A DNA stretch of 41,855 bases from contig JBNKPL010000006.1 of the NCBI GenBank assembly GCA_050295355.1, positions 1 through 41,855 on the forward strand, in the 5' to 3' direction. Every line of letters begins with the position of its first letter. Position 1 is the stretch's first letter. The notes below the pieces were generated by a model. That model was not told the origin of the DNA and did not search any database. It saw only the letters and a program-made list of their open reading frames with translations. This document shows positions 27,224 to 34,225 of this stretch, piece after piece. The DNA is from CBFDBF01 sp050295355. GTDB taxonomy: Bacteria; Pseudomonadota; Gammaproteobacteria; Chromatiales; Chromatiaceae. Position numbers and translations under genes: made by a program.

Positions 27224-29711
27224 TAATCAAACCCTGAAACAGATCACGAACCGCACCGCCCGCACAACTTGCATGTTCGGAGGGGGCGGAGCCCATTATA
27301 AATGGATATTGGCGCACCGCGCTGCACCAGCCCCCGGCCCGCAGTCCGCTTTGGGTATCGATGGAGACCATCTCGACACTCTCCGGAGGGGTAAGTACAA
27401 GCGCTTCCGGCTGCAGGTGGCGCATGGTCTCGCCCCAGATCTGCAGCGCGCCGCTGGCGCCGGTCAGTTTGGCCGGCAGGTTGTCGTCACGGCCGATCCA
27501 CACCACCGCCACCCGGTCGCCGCTGAAACCGGCAAACCAGCTGTCGCGCAGATCGTCGGTGGTGCCGGTTTTGCCGGCGATATTGAAATCCGGTGATAAA
27601 AACCGCTGCAGGCCGCGGCCGGTCCCCTTTTGCACCACCTCCTGCAGGTTACTGTTCAGCAGATAGACCGGGGCCGGGGGGATCACCTGCTTGACCGTGA
27701 GGGGATAGCGCTGCAGCGCCTCCCCGTCCGGCGCCTGTACGGTGCGGATCGCCCGCAGGGGGGAACGGAAACCGCCCGCCGCCAGGGTCTGGTACATCTG
27801 GGTCACCTCCAGGGGCGAGAGGGAGACCGCCCCCAGCAACAGGGAGGGATAGAGCCGGACCGGCCGCTGCACCCCCAGGTCACGCAGGGTGGAGGCCACC
27901 GCGCCCAGACCCAGATCCATGCCCAGATGGACGGTGGAGAGATTGTAGGAGTTGGTCAGGGCCTGGTGCAGCAGCACCCTGCCATGGCTCTCCTTGTCGT
28001 AGTTTTGCGGACTCCAGACATCACCGTTCCGGCCCTCAATGGAAACGGGCTCGTCCTGGAGGGGAGTAACCAGGGTATAGCGCTGGGGTTGCTTCAGGGC
28101 GCTGAGATAGACCGCCGGTTTCACCAGAGATCCGATGGGCCGCACCGCATCCAGGGCGCGATTGAAACCCGCAAATTTGGGGTCCCGGCCCCCCACCACC
28201 GCCTGCACCTCGCCGTTCCCGGAACCCGCGATCACCGCCGCGCCCTGCAGCTTTCCTTTGTCGAATCCGCGGGCCGTCTCCAGCGACTTCAGCCGCCCGG
28301 CCATGGCCTGTTCCGCCTGCTGCTGGACCCAGGGATCCAGGGTGGTGAAGATACGCAGCCCCTCCGAGGTGAGATCCTCCTTGCGGTAATCGCGGTGCAG
28401 CTGTCTGCGCACCAGATCCATAAAGGCCGGGTAGTGGTTCCCGCTCCGGTTGCCGCCGGCGGCCACCCCCAGGGGTGCGGCGGCGGCCAGCTGCTCCTGC
28501 TGCCCGGTGATATGTCCCCGCTCACGCAGGATCTGCAACACTAGGTTGCGCCGCTGCAGGGCGCGCTCCGGATGCCGCCGCGGGCTGTAGTAGGAGGGGC
28601 CTTTCACCAGCGCGGCCAGCAGCGCCAGCTTGGGCAGATCCAGTTCACGCAGGGGGCGGTTGAAATAGAAGTAGCTGGCCAGCCCGAAGCCGTGGATCGC
28701 GCGGTCTCCGTCCTGGCCGAGAAAGATCTCGTTGGCGTAGGCCTCCATGATCTCGCCCTTTTCGTAATGGGCATCCACCAGGATCGCCATCAGCGCCTCG
28801 TTGGCCTTGCGCCACAGGCTCCGGTCGGGGGTGAGATAGAAGTTCTTCACCAACTGCTGGGTCAGGGTGCTCCCCCCCTGCACCACGCTGCCCGCCTTGA
28901 TGTTTTCCCACATGGCGCGGGCGATCCCCTTGGGGTCCACCCCGTGATGGCTGTAGAAGGTGCGGTCCTCCACTTCGATCAGGGCCTGGACCAGAATCTC
29001 CGGCAGTTCGCCGCGCTGCACCAGCACCCGATCCTCGTTATGGGATGGATAGATGCTGCCGATCTCCGGCGCCTCCAGGCGCGCCAGCGCCAGCTCCTTC
29101 CCGGATTCGTCACTAACGGAGTGAAGGCGCTTGCCCTGAAACTGCAATTGCAACATCCGCCCCGGCTGCTCGCCGTCCCAGAAATGGAAAGCGCGGGTGT
29201 TCACGGTAAAGCGCTCCCCTGCCCCCGACCAAGTGGCGGCCATATTCGCTTGTTTTACTCTGCGGTAGCCCAGGCGCTGAAACTCCGCCATCAGCTGCCG
29301 CGGCTCGATTTTGGCCCCGGCGTACAACTCCAGGGGGCGGGCATAGACCCGCGCCGGCACCGCCCAGCGTTTGCCCTCGAACTTGGCCCGCACGGTCTGA
29401 TCCAGATAAGCGGTGTAGATGGCGCCGGCCACCCCGAAGAGCAGCAGCAGTGACAGAATCCATTTGCGGCGGCGGCCGCCTCCCCCTCGCCGGGGCCAGC
29501 GGAACCATTTCCCGAATCCCCCTTTCCACCAAGCGGATTTCCCCGCCGCCGATCTCTTCCTGACGGCCGTTTTTTTGGCGGCCGTTTTTTTGACCGCCTT
29601 TTTCTTGGCCACTTTCTTCTTCACGCTCTTCTTGCGCGGAGCGGCTTTCTTGGCGGTCTTGCGGGGCGGGGCGGCGCCTTTTCCTGGCTTGGGCGGGGTC
29701 TTGCGGGTCAC
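27216..29711 (-). CDS. mrcB: Penicillin-binding protein 1B with Lys/Ala-rich N-terminal tail
   Basis: Product of 831 residues. Residues 1-60 are a cytoplasmic tail made almost only of Lys, Ala, Pro and Arg (KTAKKAAPRKKSVKK and similar), followed by one membrane helix (WILSLLLLFGVAGAIYTAYL, about 84-103) and a UB2H-like segment. The glycosyltransferase domain has EVEDRTFYSHHGVDPKG with the catalytic Glu and GGSTLTQQLVKN. The transpeptidase domain has the active Ser in IGSLVKPAVYL (about 528), SYN in TNSYNLSTVHLGM and the KTGT box in AGKTGTTDD. It polymerises and cross-links peptidoglycan. A TPR lipoprotein overlaps its 3' end. Confidence 0.95.
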   Translation of the reverse strand: MTRKTPPKPGKGAAPPRKTAKKAAPRKKSVKKKVAKKKAVKKTAAKKTAVRKRSAAGKSAWWKGGFGKWFRWPRRGGGGRRRKWILSLLLLFGVAGAIYTAYLDQTVRAKFEGKRWAVPARVYARPLELYAGAKIEPRQLMAEFQRLGYRRVKQANMAATWSGAGERFTVNTRAFHFWDGEQPGRMLQLQFQGKRLHSVSDESGKELALARLEAPEIGSIYPSHNEDRVLVQRGELPEILVQALIEVEDRTFYSHHGVDPKGIARAMWENIKAGSVVQGGSTLTQQLVKNFYLTPDRSLWRKANEALMAILVDAHYEKGEIMEAYANEIFLGQDGDRAIHGFGLASYFYFNRPLRELDLPKLALLAALVKGPSYYSPRRHPERALQRRNLVLQILRERGHITGQQEQLAAAAPLGVAAGGNRSGNHYPAFMDLVRRQLHRDYRKEDLTSEGLRIFTTLDPWVQQQAEQAMAGRLKSLETARGFDKGKLQGAAVIAGSGNGEVQAVVGGRDPKFAGFNRALDAVRPIGSLVKPAVYLSALKQPQRYTLVTPLQDEPVSIEGRNGDVWSPQNYDKESHGRVLLHQALTNSYNLSTVHLGMDLGLGAVASTLRDLGVQRPVRLYPSLLLGAVSLSPLEVTQMYQTLAAGGFRSPLRAIRTVQAPDGEALQRYPLTVKQVIPPAPVYLLNSNLQEVVQKGTGRGLQRFLSPDFNIAGKTGTTDDLRDSWFAGFSGDRVAVVWIGRDDNLPAKLTGASGALQIWGETMRHLQPEALVLTPPESVEMVSIDTQSGLRAGGWCSAVRQYPFIMGSAPSEHASCAGGAVRDLFQGLIND

Positions 29712-29759
29712 GTAGAGATCACTTGTACAACGATTAATTATCTATAGGGCCGCAAAGGT

Positions 29760-30506
29760 TCATTTTTGTTCCAACGGAAACTGTTGCATCCCGTCCGCCA
29801 GCATTCCGTACAGGGTCGTCGCCCAGCTGGGCAGCCCCTCTTTCACTGGCGCCACTGGATGGATACGGAAATCCCGCGGCGTGATGACCACGGATACATT
29901 CTCCTTGCCGATCAGGGAGGTGAGCACAAACAGCTCTTCGATGGCGTTGTCCCCCAGGGCGATGCAGCCGGTGGAGACGTTTCGGCCGTGGATGTAAATA
30001 TCGGTGCCGGGCTCCCGCCGGCCCTCCCGCTTCGCCTGCTCGCGGTCGAAGCGGTTGGGGAAATCCAGCTCCATGGAGAGATGAAAGCCGCTGTTGGGGT
30101 TGAGCCGTTTGATGCGGTAGAAACCTTCCGGCACCTGCTTGTCCCCCTCCGCCAGCTTGGGTCCCAGGGTGCCGCTATAACCCTTGATCCTGTATTCGCG
30201 GATGAAGCGCCACTCCCCGTCCTGCTGCGCCCACAGCTCCAGACGGCGCGTCTCCTTGAGCGCCAGCAACGCCGCATGTTGCGGCGGCCAGGCCACCCCG
30301 GCAAACCGGAATCGTGGCTCCAGCCTGCGCTCCACCTTGGCGTGATACTTTCTCACCACCTCCGCCTCGGTCTTGGGCGCCGGCCCGCCGGCCGCAACGG
30401 CCTGAACCGCCAGGCAGCCGAGCAGGACGGCGGCGGCCACCGCGGTCAACCGCCGCCAGTGACGCGCTGGACGCGCAAATGCTCTGACGTTTTCTGATCT
30501 CCCCAT
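29760..30506 (-). CDS. YafK/DpaA-type L,D-transpeptidase-family protein
   Basis: Product of 248 residues with a twin-Arg-containing N-terminus and one hydrophobic signal or anchor helix (LTAVAAAVLLGCLAVQAVAA). The YkuD catalytic motif is IYIHGRNVSTGCIALGD with His173 and Cys181. The GFYRIKRLNPNSGFHLSM segment is typical of the YafK branch, whose E. coli member cuts the bond between Braun lipoprotein and peptidoglycan. It could therefore act as hydrolase or transpeptidase. It stands 48 bp upstream of mrcB on the same strand, giving a cell-wall cluster. Confidence 0.88.
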   Translation of the reverse strand: MGRSENVRAFARPARHWRRLTAVAAAVLLGCLAVQAVAAGGPAPKTEAEVVRKYHAKVERRLEPRFRFAGVAWPPQHAALLALKETRRLELWAQQDGEWRFIREYRIKGYSGTLGPKLAEGDKQVPEGFYRIKRLNPNSGFHLSMELDFPNRFDREQAKREGRREPGTDIYIHGRNVSTGCIALGDNAIEELFVLTSLIGKENVSVVITPRDFRIHPVAPVKEGLPSWATTLYGMLADGMQQFPLEQK

Positions 30507-30568
30507 GGGGCAGGCACACTCCGATTGAAACGGGCGATTCTACACCGAATGGGGCGTGGAGTTCCCCC

Positions 30569-30751
30569 TCACCCCCCACGGGTCTCAAACTGCATCTCGA
30601 ATTTCGCCAGATCATGCCCCGGGATAGATGACTCCACCAGGAGCGCCATTCCGCCCACCGCCAGCCCCACCACTAACGCCGCTCCGATGGAAGAAACCGT
30701 GGTAAACAGCATATCTTTCCACAACCCCTCTACGCCTGTTGCCCGTTTCAT
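30569..30751 (-). CDS. Small single-helix membrane protein (60 aa)
   Basis: Product of 60 residues: a short basic start (MKRATGVEGLWKDM), one membrane helix (about 16-40, rich in Ala, Val and Gly) and an acidic tail ending FEMQFETRGG. The start codon overlaps the stop of the 52-aa gene before it in an ATGA junction, and GGGAGGG lies upstream. I do not recognise a family. It is 62 bp before the L,D-transpeptidase gene and may be transcribed with it. Confidence 0.65.
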   Translation of the reverse strand: MKRATGVEGLWKDMLFTTVSSIGAALVVGLAVGGMALLVESSIPGHDLAKFEMQFETRGG

Positions 30752-30906
30752 AGGTTATTGCCCTCCCGCTTTCTCTCGTTTTTCCGCAGTGTACGCAGGG
30801 GCGAAGATTCGTCACGCTTTCTGCCGCACTGATAGCAACACTTCGGGACCGACTCCGGCGAGGCGTAGAGAAACTCCTCGCTCAACGGCCGAATGATCTG
30901 GTTCAT
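30748..30906 (-). CDS. Tiny cysteine-containing protein (52 aa)
   Basis: Reading the minus strand by hand gives 52 codons from the ATG at 30906 to TGA at 30750-30748. A strong ribosome site (AGGAGAG) lies 7 nt upstream. The product begins MNQIIRPLSEEFLYASPE, then has KCCYQCGRKRDESS (C-C-x2-C), and ends in a very basic tail. The three clustered cysteines could hold a metal, but a single half-motif would need a dimer. Its stop overlaps the next start, so the two small genes are translationally coupled. No family recognised. Confidence 0.6.
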   Translation of the reverse strand: MNQIIRPLSEEFLYASPESVPKCCYQCGRKRDESSPLRTLRKNERKREGNNL

Positions 30907-31010
30907 GACTCTCTCCTGTATTCTGGTTTGCTCCAGCGCGCCCTCCCTGGCGGGGTTCGGTCCTCCTGTACCTGCGCCGGTTGAGCTAATTACAGTGCAG
31001 GGGCATGGCA

Positions 31011-31034
31011 GCGGATTTGCGGAATCCTTGCGGA
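31011..31034 (+). promoter_or_regulatory. Tandem-repeat operator candidate before the PdsR-like gene
   Basis: TTGCGGA occurs at 31017-31023 and 31028-31034, exactly 11 bp apart, and a partial GCGGA copy lies at 31011-31015. Direct repeats at 11-bp spacing are the usual target of OmpR/PhoB-type regulators. It lies about 105 bp before the regulator start and about 105 bp before the divergent 52-aa gene, so it could serve both. The rest of the 232-bp gap (30907-31138) shows no clear promoter boxes. Confidence 0.5.
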
Positions 31035-31138
31035 GTGGAGGCAGATTATGGCGAGAATGTGGCAGTGTGGGATCGGCCGCTAGAAGCGCGCGGCTTGCGT
31101 GCTACCATTGCCGCATACAACTTAATGGAACATGGAAA

Positions 31139-31828
31139 ATGTCCAAACAGATCGCTATTGTGGAAGACGAACCGGCCATCCGGGAGAACTACTCCGATGT
31201 GCTGCGCCGTCATGGGTACGAGGTTAAGGGATACGGCAACCGGAAGGAGGCGCTGCGCGCCTTTCAGAACCGGCTGCCGGATCTGGCGATCCTGGATATC
31301 GGCCTCGGCTCCGATGTGGATGGCGGCTTTGAACTCTGCCGCGAGCTGCGCGCCCTCTCCCCCACCCTGCCGATCATTTTTCTCACCGCCCGGGACAGCG
31401 ATCTGGATACGGTCTCCGGGCTGCGCCTGGGCGCCGATGACTACCTCACCAAGGAAATCAGCCTCGCCCACCTGACGGCGCGCATCGCCGCGCTGTTCCG
31501 CCGCCTGGAGGCGATGCAGCGGCCCTCGGCGCAGGAAGAGGTCATGGAGCGCGGCCACCTGCGGCTCGACATGGACCGGCTGCAGACCAGCTGGAAGGGG
31601 GCGTTGGTGGAACTCACCGTCACCGAGACCTGGTTCGTCCACGCCCTCGCCAACCATCCCGGCCATGTACGCACCCGCGACCGCCTGATGGAGGCGGCCA
31701 ACATTCTGGTGGATGGCGCCAGTATCAGCACCCACATCAAACGCATCCGCAAAAAGTTCCAGCTAGTGGATCCGGAGTTCGACGCCATCGAAACCGTGTA
31801 CGGCATGGGTTACCGCTGGAAGCAGTGA
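31139..31828 (+). CDS. pdsR: OmpR-type response regulator, PdsR-like (dedicated sortase system)
   Basis: Product of 229 residues from the ATG at 31139 (MSKQIAIVEDEPAIRENYSD). The receiver has acidic residues ED at 9-10, phospho-acceptor Asp53 in LAILDIGLGSDVDGG, Thr in FLTARDSD, and Lys in YLTKEISLAH. A winged-helix output domain ends in ISTHIKRIRKKF and VYGMGYRWK. The receiver wording (IRENY, DIGLG, ARDSDLDTVSGLRLGADDYLTK) strongly recalls the proteobacterial dedicated sortase system regulator. The paired kinase gene starts 15 bp after its stop. No sortase lies in the window, so the symbol is by resemblance only. Confidence 0.75.
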   Translation: MSKQIAIVEDEPAIRENYSDVLRRHGYEVKGYGNRKEALRAFQNRLPDLAILDIGLGSDVDGGFELCRELRALSPTLPIIFLTARDSDLDTVSGLRLGADDYLTKEISLAHLTARIAALFRRLEAMQRPSAQEEVMERGHLRLDMDRLQTSWKGALVELTVTETWFVHALANHPGHVRTRDRLMEAANILVDGASISTHIKRIRKKFQLVDPEFDAIETVYGMGYRWKQ

Positions 31829-31843
31829 TCCCGGCATCCGCCT

Positions 31844-33976
31844 ATGTCCACCCCATCCAGCCAACGCCCCTTCCGCCACAGCATCCGTTTCAAGCTGTTG
31901 CTGGTGGCGCTGACCCTGCTGGTCATCCCCTGGGCCGGCTACCGCTATATCCAGGAGACGGAGAACTTCCTGCGCAACGCACAGCGCGACATGCTGCTGG
32001 GGACCGCGCAGGCGGTGGCGGCCACCCTGCACAACCGGGGCGAGATGTTCCATCGCAGCAACGACCGCCCGGACATCTCCGCCTACGACTCCCACATCTA
32101 TGTCCACCCTCTGGATTCGGATATCCAGCTCGACGGCTATACCGAGGATTGGGAGCCCTATCTGCGCAACTTCTGGCGTCAGGGAAACGAGGAACCGGGC
32201 TGGTTTGAATATCTGGTGGGCGAACGCAAGGAGTACCTCTATCTGCTGTTCCAGGTGGAGGACGAGCGGATCGTCTACCAGCAGCCGGGAGAGACGCGCA
32301 CCGACCAAAGCGACTATATCGATATCAGCCTGGAACGGCCGGAGGGCGGACTGGCCCGCTACCGTATCACCACCACCGGCCCAGGCTGGGTGAACGCCCA
32401 ACTGCTCTCCAACTTTCTGCGCGACCCCTACCCGGTTGAAAAAGAGATGCGCATCAAGGGCGAATGGCAGGAGACGGAAAACGGCTATGTGGTGGAACTG
32501 CGGCTGCCGCGCCGCCTGCTGGGTCAGCGCATCGCCCTCGGCGTGGGCGATGTGGACGACCCGGCCACCCGCGCCCTCGCCGGACGGGTCACCACCGCGC
32601 CCATGGAGGAGCTCGACTCCCTGGGCGGGATGGTCCGCCCCAATCCGCAGATCGAAGAGATCATCCACCGCCTGGAGCATGAAAACGCCCGCATCTGGGT
32701 GCTGGACCGCAACCGCCGGGTGCTCGCCAGGCAGGGGCAACTGATTCCACCCGCCGATTACAACCAGTCCGAAGAGGGTCCGTCGGTGCTTCTGGCCCCC
32801 CTGTTCCGCCTGGTGCTCGGCCAGCCCAGCTCCCTGTTCCGGGACGAACGCGCCAGCGTCTGGCAGATCAAGGGGCCGGAAGTGGACGCCGCCCTGGGGG
32901 GCAACGGGGAGACGCGGCTGCGCTCCACCCCCGATGCGAAAGCGTTTGTGCTATCCGCCGCCTGGCCCGTCCACTCCAACGGCCAGGTGGTAGGCGCGGT
33001 GCTGGTGGAGCAGTCCACCAACCAGATCCTGTCGCTGCAGAACGAGGCGATGGAGCGGCTGATCGGCATCACCCTGGTGTTTTTCGCCGGCACCGGACTG
33101 GTGTTGCTGGGCTTCGCCAGCTTTCTTACTGGACGGATTCGGCGCCTGAGCAACCGGGTCGAAAAGGCGGTCACCCCGGACGGGCGCATCCTGTCCAAAC
33201 TGAAAGCGGGGAAATCGCGCGACGAAATCGGCGATCTGGACCGCAGCTTCTCCAGCGTCCTTAACCGACTGTATGAGTACAACCACTACCTGGAGGCCAT
33301 GGCCTCGCGTCTCGCCCACGAACTGCGCACCCCGCTGACGGTGGTCAAGACCTCGCTGGAGAACATGGAGCCGGAGCAGGACACGGAGGCGAAAGGCCGC
33401 TACCTCTCCCGCGCCAGAGAGGGGGTCGGACGGCTGGAGACCATCCTGCACCGCATGCGCGAGGCCACACGGCTGGAGCAACTGCTGCTGGAGATCGAGC
33501 CGGAACGGTTCAATCTCTCCGAGCTGCTCCACATGGCGCGGGAAAACTACGCCACCGCCTTCCCGGACACCGCTTTCGATCTGGAGCTGCCCGCAGGGCC
33601 GGTTCAGATCCACGGCGCGCCGGAGCTGATCAGCCAGGCACTGGACAAGCTGGTCAACAATGCCCTGGACTTCCACACCCCCGGCACCCCCATCCGGCTG
33701 GCGTTAACGTCAACAGAGGATGGCCGGGTGGAACTCAGTGTCAGCAACCAGGGGCCGCCTTTGCCGCAAAGTATGGAAAAAGAGCTCTTCTCCTCCATGA
33801 TCTCGGTGCGTGAACCGAAAGAGAAACAAGAGGAGCCCCATCTGGGCCTGGGACTCTATCTGGTGCGGCTTATCTGTGAATTTCACGGCGGGCGCGCCGG
33901 GGCGTCCAACCTCGAAGACGGGAGCGGAGTACGGTTTAACCTGTCATTCCCACCAGAAGCCGTCCCCGATTCTTGA
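31844..33976 (+). CDS. pdsS: Sensor histidine kinase, PdsS-like, with CBM9-like sensor domain
   Basis: Product of 710 residues. A membrane helix near 20-35 is followed by a large extracytoplasmic part of about 380 residues, a second helix (ITLVFFAGTGLVLLGFASFL), a HAMP-like linker and the kinase core. Residues about 85-235 read DIQLDGYTEDWEPY, YLYLLFQVEDERIV, DYIDISLE and VVELRLPRRLLG, the strand order of CBM9/DOMON-like glycan-binding domains. The H-box is SRLAHELRTPLTVVK with His492, the N-box NNALDF, and the last G-box HLGLGLYLVRLI; the first G-box is degenerate (SNQGPPLP). With the regulator before it this resembles the kinase of the dedicated sortase system. Carbohydrate sensing is inferred from fold resemblance. 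Confidence 0.78.
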   Translation: MSTPSSQRPFRHSIRFKLLLVALTLLVIPWAGYRYIQETENFLRNAQRDMLLGTAQAVAATLHNRGEMFHRSNDRPDISAYDSHIYVHPLDSDIQLDGYTEDWEPYLRNFWRQGNEEPGWFEYLVGERKEYLYLLFQVEDERIVYQQPGETRTDQSDYIDISLERPEGGLARYRITTTGPGWVNAQLLSNFLRDPYPVEKEMRIKGEWQETENGYVVELRLPRRLLGQRIALGVGDVDDPATRALAGRVTTAPMEELDSLGGMVRPNPQIEEIIHRLEHENARIWVLDRNRRVLARQGQLIPPADYNQSEEGPSVLLAPLFRLVLGQPSSLFRDERASVWQIKGPEVDAALGGNGETRLRSTPDAKAFVLSAAWPVHSNGQVVGAVLVEQSTNQILSLQNEAMERLIGITLVFFAGTGLVLLGFASFLTGRIRRLSNRVEKAVTPDGRILSKLKAGKSRDEIGDLDRSFSSVLNRLYEYNHYLEAMASRLAHELRTPLTVVKTSLENMEPEQDTEAKGRYLSRAREGVGRLETILHRMREATRLEQLLLEIEPERFNLSELLHMARENYATAFPDTAFDLELPAGPVQIHGAPELISQALDKLVNNALDFHTPGTPIRLALTSTEDGRVELSVSNQGPPLPQSMEKELFSSMISVREPKEKQEEPHLGLGLYLVRLICEFHGGRAGASNLEDGSGVRFNLSFPPEAVPDS

Positions 33977-34176
33977 TCCGTAAAGGATGCGCACGGGCTG
34001 GACCTACTCCAGATTGCATGCGGGCGGAATATCTAGTAAATAGGTCCTGACATAATTATTATTACCGCACACAAACATGCGTGCGTGGACTTGATAGCCA
34101 CCTGCCACCCGTCGCAACCGCCGCTTCTTTAAATAGGACGGAAATTGCAATCGGGTTAGATATCAAGTACATAGAA

Positions 34177-34194
34177 ATTATTATTATTATTATT
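34177..34194 (+). repeat. (ATT)6 simple repeat in an AT-rich leader
   Basis: Six uninterrupted ATT units lie 32 bp before the start of the cyclic-di-GMP gene, and three more lie at 34055-34063. The whole gap 33977-34225 (249 bp) is far more AT-rich than its surroundings and holds no gene. Copy-number change in such a tract could alter promoter spacing or leader structure. An antisense frame through it gives only a run of Ile and is not a gene. Confidence 0.6.
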
Positions 34195-34225
34195 ACAAGC
34201 ACACGGTGATGTGCAGCAGGGTTTG

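Noticed and set aside
34177..34194. Short repeats as a CRISPR array
   Set aside because: The tract is a trinucleotide microsatellite with no spacers; no array-like repeat-spacer pattern was seen anywhere in the window.
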